A stretch of 64,000 bases of DNA. It comes from Rariloculus sp965263005. GTDB lineage: Bacteria; Pseudomonadota; Gammaproteobacteria; Steroidobacterales; Rariloculaceae. The notes beneath the pieces were generated by a model, which made no database searches, was not told the DNA's origin, and was given only the letters and a program-made list of their open reading frames with translations. The translations under genes were made by a program, and so were the position numbers. The stretch's first letter is position 1, and each line of letters begins with the position of its first letter. Location of the stretch: assembly GCF_965263005.1 (NCBI RefSeq), contig NZ_OZ253579.1:682001-746000 (forward strand). Direction: 5' to 3'. Positions 24,874-33,369 of this stretch are shown here, piece after piece.

Positions 24874-25902
24874 TCACTTTGCCGCCCGAATTTCGTGTCG
24901 GATAACCGTTGGTGTGTTGGAAAAGGAAATCATCACGGTGCCCTGGAACCTGATCCAGTCGGGCTTTTCCGCGTCCGCTTGTTCAGGCGAGCAATCCACG
25001 CCTGGCTTGACGGCGTAGACGTCGCCCATGGGCCGCTCGATCGAATCCTGATCGATCAGCCTGTCGTACAGGTACATCGCGGTCTCGATGACTATCAGGT
25101 GCGCATAGCGGACACCGAAGACGGTAACCGCGTTCAGGATGTGCGGAGCGGGGTTAGCCGCAGCCTTTGAGGGATTTTCGTCCTGAACGGTCAAGAGTCG
25201 GCTCGTGCTGATCGAATGAGCGCCCTCAAAGTTGACGACGGTCTGAATCATCTCCTTGAGCGAAATGCCTTTTCCGTCGAACAGCACCAACTGCTGACCC
25301 AGCCATTCATCGCAGTTCATATTCGGGTTGATATCCGTGCGAAATAGCTCGTCGGGGCTTATGAGCCACGGAGCCGCTTCACTTGGCGCGCTCGTCCAAC
25401 CGGCCGCGCCGGTCAGTGGCCACTCGATGGTCAGTTCCAAGGATTGCGGTCCGGCCTGCATGAGATAGGTTTTCTCCGGTTCCCGCGTGTCGTCGTCGAG
25501 CTTCGTGACTGCCATGAATCCCCCGTTCAGACCGAATCCGACCTCAATACGCCTGCGCTTCTGCTGGGGCACCTTTTGGAGGCGATGGAAGCGCAGCCCG
25601 GTTGTGTCAAGCACGCGATCATCGAGGAGGCGCGTTTCGCGCTTACCGTAGTCCCCAAGCACGGTCTTGCGCAGGAACATGGAGCAGGATCGGGCAAAGG
25701 TCGCGAGTGTGGTCGGGAATCGCGCTCCGTCGTTTGCCTCGGCCAATTGCATCCTGAGGCCGTCGATGCTGAGTTGTATATCCTGCAACGCTTCGGTGAT
25801 CCGACCGAACTTGTCCTTCGACATGCCGCCGATCACGCTGCCGGACGCGGGAACAAAGGTTGGCCCTGACTCCTCCGGGCGCTGCGATGCGTCATTTTCC
25901 AT
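24874..25902 (-). CDS. Hypothetical protein (342 aa), unknown
   Basis: A soluble-looking 342-residue protein without signal peptide or membrane segments. A likely coiled segment (DKFGRITEALQDIQLSIDGL) lies near the N-terminus; the rest mixes alpha and beta with no motif I recognise. It faces hsdM tail to tail and sits in a patch of restriction and toxin-antitoxin genes, so it may be a cargo or defence gene. No function can be claimed. Confidence 0.6.
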   Translation of the reverse strand: MENDASQRPEESGPTFVPASGSVIGGMSKDKFGRITEALQDIQLSIDGLRMQLAEANDGARFPTTLATFARSCSMFLRKTVLGDYGKRETRLLDDRVLDTTGLRFHRLQKVPQQKRRRIEVGFGLNGGFMAVTKLDDDTREPEKTYLMQAGPQSLELTIEWPLTGAAGWTSAPSEAAPWLISPDELFRTDINPNMNCDEWLGQQLVLFDGKGISLKEMIQTVVNFEGAHSISTSRLLTVQDENPSKAAANPAPHILNAVTVFGVRYAHLIVIETAMYLYDRLIDQDSIERPMGDVYAVKPGVDCSPEQADAEKPDWIRFQGTVMISFSNTPTVIRHEIRAAK

Positions 25903-26052
25903 GCTGGTTGTCTTGCCGTGTTTGCGCTCTGTCTTTTGGTAGCTGATCTATTGACTTCTGCTGAGGCTATTCCAGGCGATAGCCCCTGCAAATTGTGCAT
26001 TGACAAGTTTCATCCGTGAAGTGGCGGCCACCTGCCACGCGGCCATGAGGTC

Positions 26053-26080
26053 TACCATTATGGTAACGTGTCGGTTACCA
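26053..26080. promoter_or_regulatory. Overlapping palindromes upstream of the toxin gene, candidate autoregulatory operator
   Basis: TACCAT-T-ATGGTA (26053-26065) overlaps TGGTAAC-GTGTCG-GTTACCA (26061-26080); both are perfect inverted repeats built from the same TGGTA/TACCA half-site, three half-sites in all. They end eight bases before the GTG of the RelE-like toxin, the usual place for cooperative binding by toxin-antitoxin complexes. The HTH antitoxin at 26419 is the likely ligand (inference). Confidence 0.65.
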
Positions 26081-26087
26081 TTGTCCC

Positions 26088-26414
26088 GTGGTCCAAGTCA
26101 CCGAGTATGTCGATGCCCAAGGCCGCCGTCCGTTCGGGCGATGGTTCGACCGCCTCGATAGCCAAGCGGCAACAAGGATCACAGCGGCGCTCGACCGCAT
26201 TGGACGGGGCATCCTGTCGAACGTGAAGCGCGTCGGGGCGGGCGTCCTGGAGTACCGCATCGACTCCGGCCCCGGATATCGGATCTACTTCGGGCGGGAC
26301 GGCGAGACATTGATCGTGCTGCTCGGCGGCGGCACGAAGAGACGCCAGCAGCGAGACATTGATACCGCCAAGCGGCTTTGGCGTGACTACCGACGTAGAC
26401 GGAAGGAGGAATGA
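26088..26414 (+). CDS. RelE/ParE-superfamily toxin (Gp49-like addiction-module killer protein)
   Basis: A 108-residue protein of the HigB/Gp49-like branch of RelE toxins, with FGRWFDRLDSQAATRI, LDRIGRG, VKRVGAGVLEYRI and GPGYRIYFGRDGETLIVLL. Toxins of this branch commonly cleave mRNA at the ribosome; the activity here is inferred. The start is GTG. It precedes its HTH antitoxin by four bases, the toxin-first order of HigBA-type modules, and follows a strong operator-like palindrome. Confidence 0.9.
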   Translation: MVQVTEYVDAQGRRPFGRWFDRLDSQAATRITAALDRIGRGILSNVKRVGAGVLEYRIDSGPGYRIYFGRDGETLIVLLGGGTKRRQQRDIDTAKRLWRDYRRRRKEE

Positions 26415-26418
26415 GACG

Positions 26419-26736
26419 ATGGCATTGACCCGAGATTTCAAGGTAACCGTGAGAGAACGGCTCCAGCGCGACCCCTCCTTTCGCGAGGCGCTTCTCGAGG
26501 AGGCGGTCGATTGTCTTCTGGCCTGCGACGTGGAGACAGGCAAATCGCTGCTGCGCGACTACGTCAATGCGACCATCGGCTTCGGCGAGCTCGGCGGGCT
26601 GACGGACAAGTCACCCAAGAGCCTGATGCGCATGCTGAGTCCGAACGGCAATCCTCAAGCGCGCAACCTGTTCGAGATCATCGGCTGCCTACAGGAGCGA
26701 GAGGGTGTGCACCTCAAGGTCCAGGCGGTCCGGTGA
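26419..26736 (+). CDS. HTH antitoxin partner of the RelE-like toxin
   Basis: A 105-residue protein of the COG3636-type antitoxins. The first half contains FREALLEEAVDCLL and a KSLLRDYVNATIGF segment; the HTH is in LGGLTDKSPKSLMRMLSPNG, and the tail NLFEIIGCLQ matches the family end. The ATG at 26419 has a GGAGGA eight bases upstream. It would neutralise the toxin and bind the palindromes at 26053-26080. The module looks intact. Confidence 0.9.
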   Translation: MALTRDFKVTVRERLQRDPSFREALLEEAVDCLLACDVETGKSLLRDYVNATIGFGELGGLTDKSPKSLMRMLSPNGNPQARNLFEIIGCLQEREGVHLKVQAVR

Positions 26737-26848
26737 CGGGAAACGTCGCGTGAACGGGCCGCCGTGGAAGCGCAACGGTGCCGTATTCTGGGTACGGGAC
26801 ACTGACGTTCAGTCAAACTGCCGTCCGCTGCATCTATTTGTCTTCAAT

Positions 26849-26916
26849 GGAGAGGTGGCGGAATCCCTGAAAGCGTTCCCCTGCTGAGGGAGTAAGGGTT
26901 AGAAACCCTTCGAGGG
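26849..26916 (+). pseudogene. tRNA-Ser(GCT) remnant lacking the T arm
   Basis: Reads as a class II tRNA from its 5' end: GGAGAGG acceptor strand, a D-arm region, then stem TTCCC, loop CTGCTGA (U33, anticodon GCT), stem GGGAG, then a perfect long variable-arm hairpin AAGGGTT-AGA-AACCCTT. No GTTC T-arm follows; only CGAGGG and then CAACTCC, which can pair partly with the 5' strand. About one T-arm is missing, so it should not be functional. It may mark an old integration site beside the restriction/toxin-antitoxin patch. Confidence 0.55.
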
Positions 26917-27159
26917 CCGCCAACTCCGCGATCATGCCGTCGCCGCAGTTTGCCGCCACAGCCACTCTCGCCTTGAAATTCGATGAAAAGTTACGTCGTT
27001 TTCCCATCGTCGTAGGGTCCTCTCATTGGCGCATATTCCACCTTACAATGCTGTCCGAAATATGGAATCACTTCTTCCAGCCGAGTTGCTGACCCACTGG
27101 TCGTGGGGACTGAGAGCGGTTGATCGGTGCTTGTGGAAACAGTCGTAGTGATTGGAATA

Positions 27160-27303
27160 CTAAACGCTGTGGCTGTAATACTCGCCGGTCCCGAAGTCGT
27201 ACAGTTGGATACTGCCGTCGGACACCGTTCCGGAGAAGTGGCTTCCTGAGGAGTCGCGGAACCCGCCTCCATGAGAGTATTCAGTGTTTCGCGCCCGGGG
27301 CAT
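27160..27303 (-). pseudogene. C-terminal remnant of an unknown beta-rich protein
   Basis: A 47-codon minus-strand frame reading GFRDSSGSHFSGTVSDGSIQ and LYDFGTGEYYSHSV before a TAG. The rhythm of Gly, Ser and aromatic residues looks like the tail of a real secreted or beta-rich protein, but no upstream part survives. I cannot name the family. The rest of 26917-27366 shows nothing else. Confidence 0.35.
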
Positions 27304-27366
27304 TCAGCATCGAAATTGACCTCTATCAGCGGCGTACGCAGGGTCTATCGGACGTACAATCGGGAC

Positions 27367-29007
27367 ATGACTCGTTCACTCTGGATGGCCCTGTTGTTGT
27401 ACGTGTGCTGCTCGAGCGTGTCTGCGCTCGACGGCACACTGATCGTCGCCAACCGGTCGGGCGGCAGCATCTCCTTGATTGACTTGGCCGCGGGCGTGGA
27501 AATCGCCCGGGTCCCGATCGGTCCGATCATCCCGCACGAGGTGGCGGTGTCGCCGGACGGCACGAAGGCGCTCGCCGGAGAGTACGGGCCGGAAGACGAT
27601 CACGGGCGGCACATCGTTCTGATCGACGTCGCGAGCGCCAGTGTCGAGGCACGCATCGACCTCGGTCCTGGGTCCCGTCCGCACTCTGTGCTGTTCCTAC
27701 CCGACGGACGGCACGCGGTCGCGACCATGCAGGAGTCGGATCAACTGGCGCTGGTGGATCTGGACACGCGCAGCGTCGTGCGGACATACCCGACGGGCGG
27801 CCGCGACGGCCACATGGTGCGGCTGAGCCCCGACGGCTCGCGGGCCTATGTCACGAGCCGCGGAGCCGAGGGCACGCTGTCGGTGATTTTCCTCGACCAG
27901 GAGCGCGCGCCGGTCGTGATCGAAACGGGACTCGGAGCGGAGGGTCTCGACGTCACCGCGGACGGAGGCGAGATCTGGGTCGCGAACCGGCGCGAGGAAA
28001 CCATTTCCGTGATCGACGCGGAGTCGCTTGAGGTCGTGGCGACGCTGGACTCCCGGCCGTTCTCGGGAAGGATCGAAATGGGCCGCGACGGGTATGCCAT
28101 CGTGCCCAACGGCGGCGGCCTGCAATCGCCGGTGCCGCGATTCGTCAGGCTCTGGGACGTGGGCTCAAGGACGCTGGTCGGGGAGATGCCGCTTCCGGGC
28201 GAGCCTTACGAGGGCAATTTCGGCGCCCTGATCCACGACGGGACGGCGTTTGTCGCCGACCCGGGCGAGGGGTTGATTCAGATCTACGACCTGGACGGCG
28301 GCCTGAGCAATCGACGGGTGCTGATCGACAACCACGACGCCCCGGACGGTATGGCCTGGACGCCGGTTCGCGTCAACGCCATGGCGCTTGCCGGTTTGAC
28401 CGGCGCGCAGGTGGCCTCAGGCCGATCAAGCGCCGAGCCGCCGCCGGACCTGACCGGAATCTGGAATCAGGATCGGGGCAACTGGTCGATCGAGGACTTG
28501 CCGTTCACACCGGAGGGTAGGGAAAAGCAGGCTTCCAAGCGCGCTCCGGATGCGGTCGAAGCGTGTACGGTTCACTACTTCGGCCAGACCATCACCGGGC
28601 CTCTCCCGGTCGAAATCCTGCAGCGCCAGAATCGCGCAACCTTCCTCTATGAGTTGCAGCATGAAGTACGCCGGATCTTCATGGATGGGCGCGGTCATCC
28701 CGAGCCCCTGTATCCCTCCGTCATGGGGCATTCGATCGGCCGGTGGGAGGGCGCGACACTGGTCGTGGAGACCGCTGGACTGCGCGAGGGATGGTTCAGG
28801 CCCGAAGGCGTCCCGTACACCGAGCAGGCGCGGGTCGTGGAGCGCTACACTCTCAACCCGGCCGGCGACGAGATCATGGTCGAGCTCGTGTTGTCCGATC
28901 CCGTTTACTACACGGAACCCATCGAAGTGACGCGTCGGCTCACGCTGATGCCCGACGGGGAGATCCTGGAATACGGTTGCGCCGTCTCGGAGTATCTGTA
29001 CGAGTGA
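27367..29007 (+). CDS. Exported YVTN-type beta-propeller fused to a DLTGIW beta domain
   Basis: A 546-residue protein. After the signal peptide (cleavage near SVSALD) comes a seven-bladed YVTN/NHL-like propeller at about 20-340 with repeats such as TLIVANRSGGSISLIDL, VAVSPDGTKALAGEYG, LALVDLDTRSVVRTY and EIWVANRREETISVID. From about residue 375, DLTGIWNQDRGNW begins a second domain, ending with SDPVYYTEPIEVTRRLTL, the motif shared with the exported proteins at 20466 and 21282. The ATG at 27367 is chosen because it starts the signal peptide; the frame opens further upstream. It overlaps the next gene (TGATG). Likely periplasmic binding or sensing; function unknown. Confidence 0.82.
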   Translation: MTRSLWMALLLYVCCSSVSALDGTLIVANRSGGSISLIDLAAGVEIARVPIGPIIPHEVAVSPDGTKALAGEYGPEDDHGRHIVLIDVASASVEARIDLGPGSRPHSVLFLPDGRHAVATMQESDQLALVDLDTRSVVRTYPTGGRDGHMVRLSPDGSRAYVTSRGAEGTLSVIFLDQERAPVVIETGLGAEGLDVTADGGEIWVANRREETISVIDAESLEVVATLDSRPFSGRIEMGRDGYAIVPNGGGLQSPVPRFVRLWDVGSRTLVGEMPLPGEPYEGNFGALIHDGTAFVADPGEGLIQIYDLDGGLSNRRVLIDNHDAPDGMAWTPVRVNAMALAGLTGAQVASGRSSAEPPPDLTGIWNQDRGNWSIEDLPFTPEGREKQASKRAPDAVEACTVHYFGQTITGPLPVEILQRQNRATFLYELQHEVRRIFMDGRGHPEPLYPSVMGHSIGRWEGATLVVETAGLREGWFRPEGVPYTEQARVVERYTLNPAGDEIMVELVLSDPVYYTEPIEVTRRLTLMPDGEILEYGCAVSEYLYE

Positions 29008-29426
29008 TGGCAGACAAGTACATTCGAGGACTGCGCGGTCTGACGACGCTCGCGGGCTGCTGCCTGGCCGCAGTTGCCGCGGCGCATCACTCCTTCCCGG
29101 CCGTCTACGACGTGAATGCACGCACGACCATAGAGGGCGTTGTCACGGAAGTCCTGTACCAGAACCCGCACGCTCGCGTGTACCTGCGCGTTGTCGGCGG
29201 GGACGGCACGGAGCAGATCTGGGAGCTCGAAACGCAAAACACGAGCTTTCTGCGCCGGGGAGGCTGGCTCCCCGATTCGGTGCAGGTGGGCGACCGGCTC
29301 ACCGTGGAAGGCAACCTCGCCTTCGAGATCGAAAAGCGGCTATACATCCAGATCGTGACCCAGGAGGACGGCAACGTCCTGTGGGTACAGGATCCCGGTC
29401 CGTTGCGGGAAGAAGGCTTCCGGTAG
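29007..29426 (+). CDS. DUF6152-like small exported protein
   Basis: A 139-residue protein whose ATG overlaps the stop of the propeller gene. A signal peptide precedes the mature start AHHSFPAVYDVNARTTIEG, and NPHARVYLRV and WELETQNTSFLRRGGW follow: the pattern of DUF6152 proteins, small exported OB-like domains starting with AHHSF. Members regularly neighbour DLTGxW-domain proteins, as here. Function unknown. Confidence 0.82.
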   Translation: MADKYIRGLRGLTTLAGCCLAAVAAAHHSFPAVYDVNARTTIEGVVTEVLYQNPHARVYLRVVGGDGTEQIWELETQNTSFLRRGGWLPDSVQVGDRLTVEGNLAFEIEKRLYIQIVTQEDGNVLWVQDPGPLREEGFR

Positions 29427-29528
29427 TTTTTGGAGCCGCCGCTGATCGGCTGGTTGCTGGCTTACAAGCTCTGATCGCCCCCTGCGGTCGAAGTCTTGGC
29501 CTGAGGAAGTTTTTTGCGTTTCACCATA

Positions 29529-29540
29529 TTGTAACTACAA
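29529..29540. promoter_or_regulatory. Short palindrome in the brnT upstream region
   Basis: TTGTA-AC-TACAA is a perfect palindrome in an AT-rich stretch, with a TACAAT box at 29549-29554. It is well placed to be the operator of the BrnT/BrnA module. Weak evidence because it is short. Confidence 0.35.
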
Positions 29541-29786
29541 AATATAGCTACAATACGGCAATGGAACATCCGAAAGCACGGGGTCAGCTTCGAAACGGCG
29601 CAACGCATCTTTGCCGGACCCGTTCTCACTTGGCTCGATGAGCGGAAGAATTATGGCGAGGTCCGTCATGTCAGTATCGGGAGAGTCGACAACGTGGCGG
29701 TGGTCGTAGTCGCTCACACGGATCGAGACGGCCGCATTCGCTTGATCTCCGCCCGTGCGGCGTCCCGTAAGGAAAGCAGGCTAATC
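29535..29786 (+). pseudogene. brnT: BrnT-like toxin region without a normal start, fused in frame to brnA
   Basis: The frame encodes most of a BrnT ribonuclease toxin: WNIRKHGVSFETAQRIFAGP, WLDERKNYGEVRHVSIGRV, then VVVVAHTDRDGRIRLISARA and ASRKESR. The frame opens after a TAA at 29532 and holds no ATG, GTG or TTG before the first conserved residues; only an ATA at 29553 is near the expected start. There is also no stop before the brnA ATG at 29787, so toxin and antitoxin share one uninterrupted frame. Either this is a toxin relic or a non-standard start and a fusion product are used. An ATG at 29561 is in the wrong frame. Confidence 0.65.
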
Positions 29787-30047
29787 ATGAACGAGTACGA
29801 TAAAGCGCTTACACCCGCCGAGATCGCGGCCACGAACGATGAAAGCATCGACTTCAGCGATATTGCCGAGTTGGACGACGCGTTCTGGCAGCAGGCAGAG
29901 CTCGTCGAGCCGGATCTAACCGAGCAGATCACCTTGCGCGTAAAGCGTTCGGTGCTGGCCTATTTCAAAGCGTCGGGGACGGGCTACCAGACGCGCATCA
30001 ACCGCGTGCTGGAAAGCTACGTTCGCGCGCAAGACCGGCGCCGATAG
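29787..30047 (+). CDS. brnA: BrnA-type antitoxin
   Basis: An 86-residue protein with the BrnA/DUF4415 layout: an acidic toxin-binding lead (LTPAEIAATNDESIDFSDI, ELDDAFWQQAELVEP) and a C-terminal ribbon-helix-helix (LTEQITLRVKRSVLAYFKAS, GYQTRINRVLESYVRAQ). An AGG lies six bases before the ATG, so it can be translated separately even though it is in frame with the upstream toxin region. It may persist as an orphan antitoxin and repressor. Confidence 0.82.
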   Translation: MNEYDKALTPAEIAATNDESIDFSDIAELDDAFWQQAELVEPDLTEQITLRVKRSVLAYFKASGTGYQTRINRVLESYVRAQDRRR

Positions 30048-30523
30048 CACGGCCCGGGATGCTGGCGCGACCGCAGGTGGAAAACACTGCGAGACGTACC
30101 GGGGTCGAGCGGCTTTCGCCGTCGGCGTGACGCGATCGATTCAGTTTCAATTTCGAGATGGCGTAGCGTGAGCACCGAAAACACACGCGCGGCCATGGGG
30201 GGATCCGCGCGATCTCGGGATGCATGCCGTCGAACCGAAATTGATCGGATCGATCCCCCGAGAACGGAACAGTTCCGCGTTCACGTCTTCACGTGCTGAA
30301 ATCCCGTTGCGGGCGCCAACCATTCGAAGCGCTCTGCGCAGTCGTGTTCGAACGGATTAGCGCATATTTTTCATTTGCGCAGCGGCCACTTCCGCCGCGC
30401 AGGCGGGCCGGCGCTGGGGATGATTCCACGGACACGAAGGGGTAAGATCGGCCGGGTATTCGAGCGTCGGGCTGCGGCCGAAAAGCGCCACCCGATGCGT
30501 GAATTCTTGGGGGGAAGATGCCT
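30048..30523. other. Non-coding stretch upstream of the aldehyde oxidoreductase operon
   Basis: No gene, RNA or strong repeat was recognised in these 476 bases. It must hold the promoter of the molybdenum enzyme operon, but I could not pick -35/-10 boxes with confidence. Confidence 0.5.
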
Positions 30524-31219
30524 ATGAGCATTGCACGCGGGCCGTGTTCCGATGAGAACCACAACGGCGACGGCGGCCATCCTTCGAGCGGGGGCGTGAG
30601 CCCCGAGCAGGACCGGCCGGGCATTGATCTGACGCGACGGGAACTCATCGGCGGCACCGGAGCGGCCCTCGTGGCGGCCAACGCGGCGCCGCTGCAGGCC
30701 CAGCAGGCCCGCCGCCAGCCCGGGATCGAGCCCGAGGTCTTCGACGTCCCCAAGACGGCGATCACCGTCACCGTCAACGGCCATCGGCAGCGTCTGGAGG
30801 TCGAGGACCGGTGGACGTTGAATGAGCTGATCCGCGACCACATCGGGCTCACCGGCTCGAAGATCGGCTGCAACCGCGGCGAATGCGGAGCGTGCACGGT
30901 GCTGCTGGACGGCGAGCCCGTGTACTCGTGCAGCACGCTGGCGGTGTGGGCTCACGGCCGCGAGGTCCTGACCGTCGAAGGCCTCGAGCGCAACGGCAGT
31001 GTCTCGGCGCTCCAGCAGGCCTTCATGGAGCACAACGCCCCGCAGTGCGGGTTCTGCACCTCCGGTCAGCTTATGTCGGCCACCGCGCTGCTGGAGCGCA
31101 ACCCGCGCCCCACGGCGGATGAGGTGCGCCACGCTCTGACCGGCAATCTCTGCCGCTGCTCGAATTACAACGCCATCATAGAGGCGGTGCTCGCGGCCGC
31201 CGAGACGGGAGGTGCGTGA
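30524..31219 (+). CDS. Periplasmic aldehyde oxidoreductase [2Fe-2S] subunit (PaoA-like)
   Basis: A 231-residue protein with a twin-arginine signal (LTRRELIGGTGAALVAA) after about 35 extra residues, then the two-domain iron-sulfur subunit of the xanthine oxidase family. The plant-ferredoxin cluster ligands are in CNRGECGACTVLL plus a following Cys (VYSCSTL), and the second cluster in QCGFCTSGQ and LCRCSNY. Electrons pass from the molybdenum subunit through it to FAD. The ATG at 30524 sits about eight bases after GGGGGGAAG; an ATG at 30518 is too close to it. The next gene overlaps (TGATG). Confidence 0.92.
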   Translation: MSIARGPCSDENHNGDGGHPSSGGVSPEQDRPGIDLTRRELIGGTGAALVAANAAPLQAQQARRQPGIEPEVFDVPKTAITVTVNGHRQRLEVEDRWTLNELIRDHIGLTGSKIGCNRGECGACTVLLDGEPVYSCSTLAVWAHGREVLTVEGLERNGSVSALQQAFMEHNAPQCGFCTSGQLMSATALLERNPRPTADEVRHALTGNLCRCSNYNAIIEAVLAAAETGGA

Positions 31220-33369
31220 TGGCTGTCGAACCTTTGAACACCGTCGGTCATGACGTTCCGCGCGTCGACGCCTACGAGCGGGTGACCGGGAAGGCGACCT
31301 ATACCCGCGACATCAAGCTGCCGGGGATGCTCTATGCGCGGGTCCTGAGAAGCACGGTTCCGCATGCGCGCATCCGCAGCATCGACATCTCCAAAGCCGA
31401 GGCGCTGCCCGGTGTGAGGGCGGTGATTTCACACCAGACCCACCAGCTCGTTTACGGCTCCGGCTCCATCTCGGGCGGAGTCCAGTACAACGACGCGGTC
31501 AAGGACACCACCCGGCGCGTGCGGCACATGTTCCACAATCCGGTGCGTTTCGTCGGCCAGCCGGTGGCGGCGGTCGCCGCCGTGAACCGCCACGTCGCCG
31601 AGGAGGCGCTGCACCTCATAGAGGTCGGCTACGAAGCGCTGCCGTTCGTGCTCGATCCGGAAGAGGCGCTGCAGCCCGGAGCGCCCGCCATCTGGCCCGA
31701 CGGCAACATGGCACACGACTCCGAGAACCGCCAGGAACCCATCGGCAGCGAGTCCGGCGACATCGAGGCGGGGTTCCGGGAGGCCGACCAGATTTTCGAG
31801 GACCGCTATACGACGGCTTTCGTCCAGGACGCCCAGATGGAGCCGCGCTCGGCGCTGGCGCACTGGGAGGGCGACAAGCTCATTCTGCACACCCCGACCC
31901 AGGGTATCTCCAACTGCCGCCACGACAACGCTCGGGACCTGGGCCTCGACGATCATCAGGTGCAGGTGATCTGCAAGTACATGGGCGGCGGGTTCGGAGA
32001 CAAGAACGGGAGCTACTACTTCGATCTGATCGCCGCTGTGCTGGCGAGAGAGACCGGCGCGCCCGTCATGGTGGAGCTGTCCCGCAAGGACGACTGGTTG
32101 GGCACCCACGGGCGCTGGAACACGGTGCAGGACTACAAGATCGGCGTGAAAGACGACGGCACGGTCACGGCCATTCAGATGAACGCCCTCAGCGGCATGG
32201 GGCCCTACCTGCGCCGCTCCGGCAACATCGGCGGCATCGACGCCTACGGCTGCGCCAACGTCGACCGCAAGATTTACCCGGTGCACACCAACCGGATGGT
32301 ATCGGGCAATTTCCGGGCGCCGTCGGACCCGCAGGGTTATTTCGGCATCCAGTCCATGATGGACGATGTGGCGTACCGGCTGGGCGTGGACCCGGTGGAG
32401 TTCGCGCTCAGGAACATGCGCAGACCCACCGAAGAGGAGCCCTTCACCACCTACGCGCTCGATCAGTGCGTGGAGCAGGGGGCCGAGCAGTTCGGCTGGC
32501 GGGATCGCTGGCGGGTCGAGCCGGGATCTGATCCCGGCCCCATCAAGCGCGGCGCCGGCATGGGGTTTATGATGTTCCGCGCCACGGTCGGCCCCAGCAG
32601 CGCGATCGTGCGCGTCGACGCCGACGAGCGCTACACGCTGTTCGTCGGCGTGACGGATATCGGCCCCGGGGCCAAGACAACGATGTCGCTCATCGCCGCC
32701 GAGGCGCTGGGCGTGCCGTTGACCCAGGTGGAGATCGTGTGGGGCGACACCGATCGCTGCCCGTATTCGATCGGCGAGTCCGGCAGCCGAACCACCACCC
32801 ACACCGGTTATGCCGTCATGCAGGCGGCACTGGATCTCAAGGCTCAGATCGCCGCGAAAGGGCCGCCCCAGGGAGACAATGTGCTGATCGCGTCCGCGAC
32901 GCCGAATCCGGGCAGCGACGGCAGGCGACGCATGTGCTTCGGCGCGCACTTCGTGGAAGTGGAGGCGGATGTGGAGCTGGGCCACGTGCGCGTGACCAAG
33001 TACGTCGCCTTTCACGAGTCCGGGCGGATCCTCAACCCGCTGCCGGCGCGAGACCAGATCCGCGGCGCGGTGCATCAGGGCATCGGCCAGGCGCTGCACG
33101 AGGATCTGCTCTACGACGCCCGCAACGGCCAGCCGCTGAACCCGGGGTACTACGGTGCGCGGCATCTGACGCATGCGGATGCGCCGGACATCGAGGTGAC
33201 CTTCATCGAGACTGACGACGGTCTCGGTCCGTTCGGCGCGAAGACGGTCGGGGAGTCGGGCATCATCATCGCGCCGCCCGCCGTGGCCAACGCGATCTTC
33301 AACGCCACCGGGCAGCGGATCAAGGACCTGCCCATCACGCGAGACAAGCTTCTCGGGGCACTCGCATGA
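31219..33369 (+). CDS. Molybdopterin-binding large subunit, xanthine/aldehyde oxidoreductase family (PaoC-like)
   Basis: A 716-residue catalytic subunit. RVDAYERVTGKATYTRDI opens the a/b hammerhead; CKYMGGGFGDKNGSYYFDLI and FRAPSDPQGYFGIQSMMDD are cofactor-binding segments, and the terminal GAKTVGESGIIIAPPAVANA holds the conserved active-site Glu of the family. It would oxidise an aldehyde or N-heterocycle with water as oxygen source. It has no own signal and would be exported together with the Tat-tagged small subunit, as in E. coli PaoABC. It overlaps both neighbours by a few bases. Confidence 0.92.
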   Translation: MAVEPLNTVGHDVPRVDAYERVTGKATYTRDIKLPGMLYARVLRSTVPHARIRSIDISKAEALPGVRAVISHQTHQLVYGSGSISGGVQYNDAVKDTTRRVRHMFHNPVRFVGQPVAAVAAVNRHVAEEALHLIEVGYEALPFVLDPEEALQPGAPAIWPDGNMAHDSENRQEPIGSESGDIEAGFREADQIFEDRYTTAFVQDAQMEPRSALAHWEGDKLILHTPTQGISNCRHDNARDLGLDDHQVQVICKYMGGGFGDKNGSYYFDLIAAVLARETGAPVMVELSRKDDWLGTHGRWNTVQDYKIGVKDDGTVTAIQMNALSGMGPYLRRSGNIGGIDAYGCANVDRKIYPVHTNRMVSGNFRAPSDPQGYFGIQSMMDDVAYRLGVDPVEFALRNMRRPTEEEPFTTYALDQCVEQGAEQFGWRDRWRVEPGSDPGPIKRGAGMGFMMFRATVGPSSAIVRVDADERYTLFVGVTDIGPGAKTTMSLIAAEALGVPLTQVEIVWGDTDRCPYSIGESGSRTTTHTGYAVMQAALDLKAQIAAKGPPQGDNVLIASATPNPGSDGRRRMCFGAHFVEVEADVELGHVRVTKYVAFHESGRILNPLPARDQIRGAVHQGIGQALHEDLLYDARNGQPLNPGYYGARHLTHADAPDIEVTFIETDDGLGPFGAKTVGESGIIIAPPAVANAIFNATGQRIKDLPITRDKLLGALA

